Positions 53,127-60,898 of a stretch of 64,000 bases of DNA are shown piece by piece. The first letter of the stretch is position 1; the number at the start of each line of letters is the position of its first letter. Position numbers and translations under genes: made by a program. The DNA lies in assembly GCA_964596115.1 (NCBI GenBank), contig CAZQRW010000004.1:1-64000 (forward strand). The letters are read 5' to 3'. Source of the DNA: CAZQRW01 sp964596115. GTDB lineage: Bacteria; Hydrothermota; UBA3072; B12-G15. The notes under the pieces were generated by a model. It had not been told where the DNA came from. It ran no database searches and was given only the letters and a program-made list of their open reading frames with translations.

Positions 53127-54632
53127 ATGGAAAAGACATTCCTTAATTTTATCTCAAATATAGAGAATCCTCTTAACCTGGAAATAAATAGTCTCCAAAA
53201 GTTGAATGTAAAACTTAATAGTTTCTTGGAATATGTAAAGTTAGCCAACAGATCTGAGTTAAAACATATAAGGAAGATCGATGGAATACTCAGAGATATG
53301 AATGCATTTTTAGAGCTCAGCAAAATTTATGATGCAAATGCGTATTACTATAGGGATAGAAATTATGAATTATACCTTTTAAACAAATATCAGGCCTTAT
53401 TGAATAGGGTACAGGCATATGCAACAGAGCACACAAAACAAGAACTGGAATACTTTCTTCACAAAACGAGAGAAACTTTTTATCCGCTATACCCCAGATT
53501 GATGAATTTGTTAGGTGTTTATTACCAGTTATATGAGTATGATTTCAGCTCTGCCATAGAGCATTACCAGTCTGCCATAAACGTACTAAAAGGTATTGAT
53601 AAGGTTACATTCGAATCCCAATCCTCATTGTCCTATGAGGGTACATTTCGACTTTTTATGAATAATATGTTGGATGCAATGATTCGTTCGCCAGAACCAG
53701 AGAGATACCTAAAAGAAATCCATCTTATTAGGGATTACCTTTTTGACTCAGAAGCTCAAATATCCAACGAAGCAAGGCTTGACATAGCAGAACTCTTTGC
53801 CAAGATGGGCAAATCAAAAATAGCAAGCAATCTCTTATCCTCCATAGAGATGAGTAAAATGAAGAATATAAATTTTTACTATCCTCAGATAAATAGGGTA
53901 AAATCTATCATAGCCTTAAAGACAGGTAATTTATCAATTGGATTTGATTCCGTAGTAAAATCTTTTAGATTGTGCTTCCAAGTTGGAAAACCTATCTCAC
54001 AAAAAACAAATATGGTAACCCTCTTTTCTACGATCAATGATCTTCTCACAGGGATAGGCCTAAAGGAAAGAATATCTATGTTTAAGGAAAAGGGTTTTTT
54101 AGATCTCATCATAAATGTTCTGGAAACAAAAGATAGGTACCTTGCAATAGAACATTCCAAAAATGTGGCAAATCTATCCCTGAAACTCTGGAAAATCCTT
54201 GGAGGAGACGAAAAATATTATGATCATATCTATTTTTCAGGATTGTTCCATGATATTGGCAAATTATCTATCCCCTGGTTAACATTGAGTAAACCATTCT
54301 CTCTGGATAATATTGATAGAGAAATATTGAGGTATCATTCCCTTGAAAGTTATAAACTACTAAATTTACTTGGTTTCGAGGAAGAGGCAAAGGTTGCAGG
54401 AAACCATCATGAGAGAATCGACGGTTCTGGTTATCCATTGGGTAAAAAAAATTTGACAATAGACTCAGAAGTAGTGGCAATCGCTGACGTATTTCAGGCA
54501 GCTTCCTCCCCAAATAGAAACTACAAAAATCCAAAGGGCAAAGAAGAAATACTCAAAGAGATTGAAAATGATGTCAATAATAATAAATTCCACAGGAAAA
54601 TTTATGAGGCACTTCTCCTCGCCGTGAAGTAA
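53127..54632 (+). CDS. HD-GYP domain protein with helical-repeat sensor
   Basis: 501 residues from ATG 53127. Residues 1 to about 330 are helical with TPR-like pieces (YQLYEYDFSSAIEHYQSAINV; EARLDIAELFAKMGKSKIA). The C-terminal HD-GYP domain has HSKNVANLSLKLWKIL, FSGLFHDIGKLSIP, RYHSLESYKLL, and GNHHERIDGSGYPLGKK, that is, HD, both downstream His motifs, and GYP. It is likely a c-di-GMP (or related cyclic dinucleotide) phosphodiesterase, with the repeats sensing a partner. No GGDEF gene is in the window. ATG preferred over TTG 53094 on promoter position. Confidence 0.88.
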   Translation: MEKTFLNFISNIENPLNLEINSLQKLNVKLNSFLEYVKLANRSELKHIRKIDGILRDMNAFLELSKIYDANAYYYRDRNYELYLLNKYQALLNRVQAYATEHTKQELEYFLHKTRETFYPLYPRLMNLLGVYYQLYEYDFSSAIEHYQSAINVLKGIDKVTFESQSSLSYEGTFRLFMNNMLDAMIRSPEPERYLKEIHLIRDYLFDSEAQISNEARLDIAELFAKMGKSKIASNLLSSIEMSKMKNINFYYPQINRVKSIIALKTGNLSIGFDSVVKSFRLCFQVGKPISQKTNMVTLFSTINDLLTGIGLKERISMFKEKGFLDLIINVLETKDRYLAIEHSKNVANLSLKLWKILGGDEKYYDHIYFSGLFHDIGKLSIPWLTLSKPFSLDNIDREILRYHSLESYKLLNLLGFEEEAKVAGNHHERIDGSGYPLGKKNLTIDSEVVAIADVFQAASSPNRNYKNPKGKEEILKEIENDVNNNKFHRKIYEALLLAVK

Positions 54633-54651
54633 TAAAATTATATCAATTCAT

Positions 54652-54679
54652 TTGACTGATTGGATTTATCAATTATAAT
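54652..54679 (+). promoter_or_regulatory. Leaderless promoter of yihY
   Basis: TTGACT (54652-54657), 16-bp spacer, perfect TATAAT (54674-54679), exactly 6 nt before ATG 54686. Confidence 0.85.
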
Positions 54680-54685
54680 CCATCT

Positions 54686-55579
54686 ATGGAGAAAAAAAAG
54701 AGGGCTAGAAAAAAGCTTGAAGATTTTATAAAAATCCGATGGCTCCGTATCACTATCAGGGAATTTTCTGAAATAATTAATAATTTCATTAAACATGGTG
54801 GAACATTACTTGCCGCCGCAATTTCATTTTATACGATACTGTCCGTAGTACCATTTTTGCTCGTTTTTACATCTATCATAGCCCAAATAATCCATTCCTC
54901 TGGGTCTGCATTACAAGAAACCCTCTCCTTTATAACGAGGCTTTTCCCATCCTCAGGGGATGTAGCCATAGGATATATAAATGCACTTGTAAGTAGAAAA
55001 CTTACCTTTGGAATAATAGGTGGATTGGCATTCTACTGGGCTGGTAGCAGGACGTTTGAGATTATGATTGTAGCTGTTGAGAGAATATATGAAAGGAAGG
55101 AGAGAGGATTCTTTATGCATCAAAAATTGTTCTCCTTTGCCCTGATCCCGATCCTATTAGCGACCTTTGCACTTTTTGTAGGATTATCAAAGGGTATCGT
55201 ATTTTTAAGGGGACTTATTTCTATTGGAACAACACCATCAGAGGTTTCATTCATAACTTCGTTTTCAAACAATCTTCTCATAGTAGGCATCGCGACAGGT
55301 TTTTTCTTCATTCTTTACAGGGTCTTCTCTTATAGAAATACAGATAGCGTTTCTGCACTTTCAGGGGCATTATTTACTTCAATACTAACAATGGTAGTAA
55401 AGTACCTCTTTGATTGGTATATTAGAAATTTCAATCATTTCGGAAAGATATATGGGAGTCTTTCAGCAATAATCATAGCCCTTTTATGGATCTACTATAC
55501 CTCTATAATATATATCATAGGGGCTGAGCTTACCGCCTACATCCACAGAAAAAGGATAAAAAATCTAAAACTTACTTAA
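54686..55579 (+). CDS. YihY/virulence factor BrkB family membrane protein
   Basis: 297 residues with six helices. Family marks: HGGTLLAAAISFYTILSVVP near residue 38, GLAFYWAGSRTFEIMIVAVERIYE, and the late FGKIYGSLSAIIIALLWIYYTSIIYIIGAEL pattern. Once annotated as ribonuclease BN, the family is now seen as an inner-membrane protein of unknown role. It has a Lys/Arg-rich N-terminus and runs convergent with the transglutaminase gene, 11 bp apart, without a clear terminator. Predicted leaderless. Family certain. Confidence 0.92.
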   Translation: MEKKKRARKKLEDFIKIRWLRITIREFSEIINNFIKHGGTLLAAAISFYTILSVVPFLLVFTSIIAQIIHSSGSALQETLSFITRLFPSSGDVAIGYINALVSRKLTFGIIGGLAFYWAGSRTFEIMIVAVERIYERKERGFFMHQKLFSFALIPILLATFALFVGLSKGIVFLRGLISIGTTPSEVSFITSFSNNLLIVGIATGFFFILYRVFSYRNTDSVSALSGALFTSILTMVVKYLFDWYIRNFNHFGKIYGSLSAIIIALLWIYYTSIIYIIGAELTAYIHRKRIKNLKLT

Positions 55580-55590
55580 AAACCTAATCG

Positions 55591-57165
55591 CTACTTTATA
55601 GGTTCCCATATCGCCATTCTATCAATATGAAAATTTGCATTGCTATCGTAACCCCTCACTCGTACATTAAAATTATAGCTCCAATCAAGATACCTGGAGT
55701 CTCCTCCTCCAATTGTCGTTATAAGATACCCATTGGAGCGATGGCCAAAGGCAAGGGCTCTATTTCTGGGAATATGGCTGTCTCCCCCGCTTGGATCAAC
55801 AGGTATCCATCCATACCCTGGAAGATAAATCTCTGTCCATCTGTGAAACACACCATCAATGCTTGCCCTATCTCCTCTCTCAACAACAGAACCAATATAC
55901 CTTGTAGGTATACCCGCTGCCCTCATCATTGAGATGAAAACATAGGAGTACTCTGAGCAGGATCCTTTCCCCCTCTTTAACACCTCTGGAGCAATATCCC
56001 ATCCACCACTCAATTCATACTCCATATGGTTTATAACGTAATTGAATATATCCTTCGCGATCCAGTAGGAATTTCTCTCTCTTCCTATCGCCCTCTTTAC
56101 CGAATTCTTAATAAATGGATCCTTTATCATATACCTGTCTTTATCCTGAAGATACCTCTTCTTTATCTCCTTTGGAATATCATTCAAATTCCCCACCCTC
56201 TCAGGAACGATAAAATAACTAACAGACCTTAGCTCAGCGTCTACCTTTACGTTGGCAGTACGCTTCTCTCCTTTCTTTACATTTTGAAATTTATAGTGTG
56301 CTACTTTTTGATTATACTGATCAACTACTATCTTACTGGGGCTGGGTTCAAATGCAGGTTTTGAAAGGAGTAATTGATTCTCCCGATTTTCTGGCAATGC
56401 AATAAAGACATCTACATTATTTATACTACCTGGTCCATCGTTAATTAATCTGAAATATAGGGTTACCCTGGCTTTCTCTGGTTTCCCCTTTATTATATAG
56501 TCCTTATATGGTATATCAAAAAGGTATACACTATCCATTTCAAAATCTGATACGTATATTTTGTTGTCTATCACCTCTATTCCTGAAGGATATGGCCCAG
56601 GAGAAGGGAGAACATTTATAACCTCACCGTTCCTAACACAAATCATATAAATCTCATTCCTATATCTGTTCGTAGTCCATAGATAACCTTTATAAAAGGA
56701 GAGTCCATTATTACGCCATCCCGGACCATTCAATGTTTTAATAGTGGTGCCATCATTTCTTGAGATACAATATATCTTGCCATCTCTTCCAGTAACCCAT
56801 ATGTTCTTACCATCAAATGCTATGCCAGTAATAGACGACGTTGGAGAATAAATAGCTCTATAAATTTTCCCCTTATAACTTATGAAGCGGATTTCGTCAT
56901 TGTTGGATACAACAAGTGTATCATTACAAAAACAAAGTGAATACGGAGAAAATCCAGCTGTGGTAATTCGTCCTTTTCTTTCCCCTGTTCTTAAATCATA
57001 AATGAAAATACTGTCTTTCAGAATATCTACCTGATAGATTTTACCATTATGCACAGCAATATCTCCACTGTAGGGAGAAATGGGAAACTCTTTTATGGGT
57101 TTGAATTCACCATACATAGTGAGTGATAAAAAAAGAATGTAAAAAATTGAAAAATACTTTTTCAT
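55591..57165 (-). CDS. Exported beta-propeller plus transglutaminase-like protein
   Basis: 524 residues. A signal peptide (YFSIFYILFLSLTMYGEF) is followed by a propeller-like half with NHL/SMP-type repeats (NGKIYQVDILKDSIFIYDLRTG; FDGKNIWVTGRDGKIYCISRNDG; SGIEVIDNKIYVSDFEMDSVYLFDI), then an Ig-like piece. Residues about 380-490 form a transglutaminase-like (papain-fold) domain with the triad C (GKGSCSEYSYVF), H (GVFHRWTEIYLP) and D (IPVDPSGGD). It may crosslink or cleave peptide substrates at the cell surface. AGGAGG precedes the ATG, inside the end of the upstream hydrolase gene. Substrate unknown. Confidence 0.85.
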   Translation of the reverse strand: MKKYFSIFYILFLSLTMYGEFKPIKEFPISPYSGDIAVHNGKIYQVDILKDSIFIYDLRTGERKGRITTAGFSPYSLCFCNDTLVVSNNDEIRFISYKGKIYRAIYSPTSSITGIAFDGKNIWVTGRDGKIYCISRNDGTTIKTLNGPGWRNNGLSFYKGYLWTTNRYRNEIYMICVRNGEVINVLPSPGPYPSGIEVIDNKIYVSDFEMDSVYLFDIPYKDYIIKGKPEKARVTLYFRLINDGPGSINNVDVFIALPENRENQLLLSKPAFEPSPSKIVVDQYNQKVAHYKFQNVKKGEKRTANVKVDAELRSVSYFIVPERVGNLNDIPKEIKKRYLQDKDRYMIKDPFIKNSVKRAIGRERNSYWIAKDIFNYVINHMEYELSGGWDIAPEVLKRGKGSCSEYSYVFISMMRAAGIPTRYIGSVVERGDRASIDGVFHRWTEIYLPGYGWIPVDPSGGDSHIPRNRALAFGHRSNGYLITTIGGGDSRYLDWSYNFNVRVRGYDSNANFHIDRMAIWEPIK

Positions 57166-57166
57166 G

Positions 57167-57604
57167 TTAACCTCCTACTTTTTTAAAAAATTTTTTAATG
57201 ATATCCTTCGCATCTTCTATAGTATCGTAATGTCCCACTACTATAGAGGGGGAGCCCGAAATCATTGCAGACAATAGCTTGCCATTACCCGGCCTATAAA
57301 GACAGAGAATAGGTTTTTTGTTTTCTACGGCTACACCTATTTCATAACCAACTCCAAGGCTGGGTGTTGTGACCTCTGCCACAACGATATCTGCCTCTTT
57401 CAAAAGTTCCATATCCCTCTTATGGATCTCGCTATCTTTTAACCTTACCTCACCTTCTTCCCTTGTTGCTTCATCTCCAACGAATTCTGTGAGAACCTTG
57501 CCAAATCCTTTGAGGTATAAGATTAAGTTGTGGTATATCTGGACATCATTCCTTCCAGCCCTTATAGCACCAGAAAAATAAATTTTTCTTTTATCACCTT
57601 TCAC
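57167..57604 (-). CDS. DNPH1/RCL-like 2'-deoxynucleoside 5'-phosphate N-hydrolase
   Basis: 145 residues. Nucleoside deoxyribosyltransferase fold with a close match in pattern to DNPH1 (RCL): KIYFSGAIRAGRND, GFGKVLTEFVGDE, HKRDMELLKEADIVVAEVTTPSLGVGYEIG and KPILCLYRP. The Glu of VGYEIG is the expected catalytic residue. Such enzymes hydrolyse dNMPs into base and deoxyribose 5-phosphate and clean nucleotide pools of damaged dNMPs. The start is GTG, 6 nt after a -10 box, thus leaderless. It heads a two-gene unit with the transglutaminase protein. The generic alternative is a nucleoside 2-deoxyribosyltransferase. Confidence 0.8.
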   Translation of the reverse strand: MKGDKRKIYFSGAIRAGRNDVQIYHNLILYLKGFGKVLTEFVGDEATREEGEVRLKDSEIHKRDMELLKEADIVVAEVTTPSLGVGYEIGVAVENKKPILCLYRPGNGKLLSAMISGSPSIVVGHYDTIEDAKDIIKKFFKKVGG

Positions 57605-57610
57605 GTTTTT

Positions 57611-57638
57611 AGTATATCAATTCTATGCCTAATTTCAA
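57611..57638 (-). promoter_or_regulatory. Leaderless promoter of the DNPH1-like gene
   Basis: Minus strand: TTGAAA (57633-57638), 16-bp spacer, TATACT (57611-57616), exactly 6 nt before GTG 57604. Nothing else is visible in 57639-57797. Confidence 0.65.
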
Positions 57639-57797
57639 CCTGAATTTTCCCGCTTTTTATTCTCACGTTTAAGTAGTGCAGGAAAAGACGAGTTTATAAT
57701 GATGAACCTCTCTATCTCATTTCAAGTTTGAAATTTAGGATGCTACTCTGTGAAGGAATCTCAATGTTTAAAGAAAACTGCCAAAAATATAAGATCC

Positions 57798-58616
57798 TTA
57801 TAGTCCCCCAGACTGGCAGCTTTCCCAGAGTTTCTTTCTCATCGCCTCAAGTGGACTTTCTCCCTCTCCCCTAAATGAAGCAAAGGTATCAATGTTATCT
57901 CTGAACTCTGGCAGATAATCCCTCCAATTCAAAATTCTTGTAAGGTGGTGATCGATGATTATTTTCTCTGGATTAAATGAGAGTATCTTTTTTAGATTCT
58001 CCTTAAATACATTGAGATATTTCATATTTATGTATATGGCTGGTCCATCAAGAATAAGTGTGTGAGGTTTTACTCCAAGTATAAAATCTAACTGACTTTC
58101 AAAAATGGGACCTGATATGTCGGATGTAAATAAAAGTCTCTTGTTTTTCTCCTCAATTGTTACACCTATCACTACTGCAGGTGTATCACCATGTGGAAGG
58201 GACGGAGAAAAAGTTATTTCTGTATCCCCGATCCTGAAATTTTTATTATCTGCAATCTCAAATTCTTTAATAACTGAATATATCTCCTGCGCCCTTTTTT
58301 TCTGCATATAGTTAATATTTCTGGTAAAGTCTTTCAGAAAAATCCTTCTCCCTTTATATAGGGAAATGAAATCAGGCGAATAGTGGTCGTGATGATAATG
58401 CGTTATAATAATGCTATTTGCCTTTAGAATATACTCCCTTATCCTTTCCTTCATTCTATAAAATTGTTCTATCTCTAGCCTGTGGGGAGGAAGGTTATAT
58501 CTTAATGGGGCAAGGTCAAGACCAGGATCAATGATAATCCCTGTATCCTCTGTCTTAACAAATACGCAAAAACTCCTTACGCCAAGAGAATCAGAAACAA
58601 GGGGAATTATTTTCAT
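57798..58616 (-). CDS. UPF0282 metallo-beta-lactamase-fold protein
   Basis: 272 residues. The start KIIPLVSDSLGVRSFCVFVKT and the signature SIIITHYHHDHYSPDF match the UPF0282 group of metallo-beta-lactamase proteins, known mainly from archaea. Later metal ligands are LPHGDTPAVVIGV, FTSDISGP and DHHLTRIL. It binds two metals and hydrolyses an unknown ester-type substrate. It lies 51 bp beyond nfnB, right after that operon's terminator, and has no visible ribosome binding site or promoter. The start at 58616 is supported by family N-termini. Function unproven. Confidence 0.8.
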   Translation of the reverse strand: MKIIPLVSDSLGVRSFCVFVKTEDTGIIIDPGLDLAPLRYNLPPHRLEIEQFYRMKERIREYILKANSIIITHYHHDHYSPDFISLYKGRRIFLKDFTRNINYMQKKRAQEIYSVIKEFEIADNKNFRIGDTEITFSPSLPHGDTPAVVIGVTIEEKNKRLLFTSDISGPIFESQLDFILGVKPHTLILDGPAIYINMKYLNVFKENLKKILSFNPEKIIIDHHLTRILNWRDYLPEFRDNIDTFASFRGEGESPLEAMRKKLWESCQSGGL

Positions 58617-58646
58617 AAGAAAAAAGGGGTATCCCCTGGATACCCC
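58617..58646 (-). terminator. Intrinsic terminator after nfnB, abutting the UPF0282 start
   Basis: Minus strand: a 9-bp perfect stem GGGGTATCC/GGATACCCC (58626-58634 with 58638-58646), loop AGG, then TTTTTTCTT and immediately the ATG at 58616. It ends the ndk-ackA-nfnAB transcript. Confidence 0.85.
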
Positions 58647-58667
58647 GCCTTAATTAAAAAAAACCCA

Positions 58668-60065
58668 CTACCATTTATTCGTATTAAGATATTCATCTAT
58701 TGCCTTTGCAGCCCTTCTTCCAAATCCCATAGCCTCAATCACCGTTGCCTCACCTGTAACAATATCACCGCCTGCGAATACACCTTTCATCGATGTCTTT
58801 CCCGTATCCAAATCAGCATCTATGTAACCCCATTTGTTCCTCTTGATTTCAGGAGTTGCATTAAGAAGTAAAGGATTTGCACCAGCACCTATTGCTATAA
58901 CAACCGTATCTACATTAAAGTTAAATTCGCTACCAGGAATAGGAATAGGCCTTCTCCTGCCAGATGCATCTGGTTCACCCAGTTCCATTTTTATTAACTC
59001 TATTGCCCTTACCCATCCTTTATCATCACCAATAAATCGGACAGGATTAACAAGAAAATCGAAAATTACACCTTCTTCCTCGGCATTTTCGATCTCTTCT
59101 TCCCTCGCAGGTAACTCTTTCCTCGACCTCCTGTAAATAATATGTGCCTCTTTCGCACCATGTCTCAGGGCACTCCTTACTGAATCCATAGCTACATTGC
59201 CACCACCGATTACACCAACCCTTTCCCCTACTTTTATAGGCGTATCATATTCTGGGAATTTATATGCCTTTAAAAGATTTGTCCTCGTAAGAAATTCGTT
59301 CGCAGAATATATCCCAAGAAGATTTTCACCTTCAATCTTCATAAATCTCGGAAGACCTGCACCAAGCCCAAGGAATACAGCGGAATAGCCCATTCCAAAG
59401 AGTTCCTTAATGGAAAGACTCTTACCTATTACCATATCTGTCTTTACTTCTACGCCCATCTTTTCAAGGAAGGAAACCTCTCTTTTCACTATTGCCTTGG
59501 GTAGTCTGAACTCGGGAATTCCATAAATGAGAACGCCACCCGCTTTATGCAATGCCTCAAAAATCGTGACATCATAGCCCATTCTCTTGAGGTCTGCTGC
59601 AACGGTCAGACCTGCAGGTCCTGAACCAACTATAGCAATTTTCTTATTTTTTGACTCTGCTATTTCAGGTATTTCCATTTCAGCGTTCTCCGCTTCGTAG
59701 TCTGCCGCAAACCTCTCCAATCTTCCAATAGCAACGGGTTCCCCCTTTATACCAATAACACACTTCTCTTCACATTGTTCCTCCTGAGGACAGACCCTTC
59801 CACAAATAGCAGGCAGTACATTATCCTCCTTTATTTTCCTTGCCGCTTCAATAAATTTTCCCTCTTTTATCAATTTTATAAAAGCAGGAATATCTATATT
59901 CACGGGGCACCCATCCACACAGAACGGTTTAGGGCATTGAAGGCATCTCTCTGCTTCTTTTTGTGCAAGTTCAGGAGAAAATCCAAGGGCGACTTCATTA
60001 AAGTTGTGAATTCTATCTTCTGGCTTCTGTTTTGGCATCCCCTGACGTGGTATTTTCTCTCTCAT
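58668..60065 (-). CDS. nfnB: NfnB/GltD-like flavin and iron-sulfur oxidoreductase, large subunit
   Basis: 465 residues, as usual. Part of an electron-bifurcating NADH-dependent reduced ferredoxin:NADP oxidoreductase. Iron-sulfur ligands: RCLQCPKPFCVDGCPVNIDIP and CGRVCPQEEQCEEKCV. FAD site IAIVGSGPAGLTVAADL; NADPH site VIGGGNVAMDSVRSALRHGA with RRSRKELPARE. The small subunit is encoded just upstream with a 4-bp overlap (ATGA), which favours Nfn over a GltBD glutamate synthase (no gltB here). The start follows GGTGAAAA. It is the final gene before the terminator. Confidence 0.9.
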   Translation of the reverse strand: MREKIPRQGMPKQKPEDRIHNFNEVALGFSPELAQKEAERCLQCPKPFCVDGCPVNIDIPAFIKLIKEGKFIEAARKIKEDNVLPAICGRVCPQEEQCEEKCVIGIKGEPVAIGRLERFAADYEAENAEMEIPEIAESKNKKIAIVGSGPAGLTVAADLKRMGYDVTIFEALHKAGGVLIYGIPEFRLPKAIVKREVSFLEKMGVEVKTDMVIGKSLSIKELFGMGYSAVFLGLGAGLPRFMKIEGENLLGIYSANEFLTRTNLLKAYKFPEYDTPIKVGERVGVIGGGNVAMDSVRSALRHGAKEAHIIYRRSRKELPAREEEIENAEEEGVIFDFLVNPVRFIGDDKGWVRAIELIKMELGEPDASGRRRPIPIPGSEFNFNVDTVVIAIGAGANPLLLNATPEIKRNKWGYIDADLDTGKTSMKGVFAGGDIVTGEATVIEAMGFGRRAAKAIDEYLNTNKW

Positions 60066-60898
60066 TTTTCACCACTCTCTCTTAGATAGTTTTCCAGGGC
60101 AATTTTTTCTTCTTCTCTGTACATTACAAGCCTTTTCATTAGAAGATCAAAATCTACCTTATGTGCGTCAAACTCTGGTCCATCCACGCAGGCAAACTTT
60201 GTCTCTCCCCCTACCTCAACTCTGCAAGCGCCACACATACCTGTAGCGTCAAGCATAATTGCGTTGAGTGAAACTATTGTCTTTATATTATATTTTTTTG
60301 TCATATCTGAAACTACCTTCATCATTATGGCGGGACCGATTGCAACAACAAGGTCTATTTTCTCTCCTTTTTCGATTAATTCCTGAAGCCTGTCTGAAAC
60401 AAAACCCTTCTTACCGTATGAACCATCGTCCGTTGTAACTATCAATTCGTCGGAAGTAGCCCTCATCTCATCTTCAAGTATAACAAGTTCCTTATTTCTA
60501 AAGCCAATTATTGAAATAACCCTGTTTCCCACTTCTTTAAATGCCTTCGTTTCGGGATAGACAATGGCGGTACCAACACCCCCACCAATAGTTACCACTG
60601 TTCCAACTTTCTCAATCTCTGCGGGTCTCCCAAGGGGACCAATAACATCGGCAATCACATCCCCTGCCTTCAGATCTCCAAGCATATAGGTAGTCTTCCC
60701 TACTTCCTGAACGATCAGGGTAATGGTACCCTCTGTCCTATCCACCTCTGCTATTGTAAGAGGAATTCTCTCTCCTTTTTCATAAATTCGTATAACCACA
60801 AATTGGCCAGGTTTATGATTTTTCGCAATAAGTGGTGCCTCAATAACAAATCTATTGATATGGGGAGCAAGGGTTTCTTTTTCCAAAATTTTAAACAT
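60062..60898 (-). CDS. nfnA: NfnA-like ferredoxin-NADP reductase, small subunit
   Basis: 278 residues. FAD-binding front half (NRFVIEAPLIAKNHKPGQFVVIRI; GERIPLTIAEVD), NAD-binding core (VVTIGGGVGTAIVYPETKAF) and a C-terminal 2Fe-2S site (MCGACRVEVGGETKFACVDG PEFD, where an Asp may replace a Cys). This is the small subunit of the bifurcating transhydrogenase, and the bifurcating flavin is expected in NfnB. The ATG abuts the end of ackA (shared base 60898) with GGAGG in it. A PyrK/sulfide-dehydrogenase beta homologue is the alternative; the NfnB neighbour settles it. Confidence 0.9.
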   Translation of the reverse strand: MFKILEKETLAPHINRFVIEAPLIAKNHKPGQFVVIRIYEKGERIPLTIAEVDRTEGTITLIVQEVGKTTYMLGDLKAGDVIADVIGPLGRPAEIEKVGTVVTIGGGVGTAIVYPETKAFKEVGNRVISIIGFRNKELVILEDEMRATSDELIVTTDDGSYGKKGFVSDRLQELIEKGEKIDLVVAIGPAIMMKVVSDMTKKYNIKTIVSLNAIMLDATGMCGACRVEVGGETKFACVDGPEFDAHKVDFDLLMKRLVMYREEEKIALENYLRESGEK

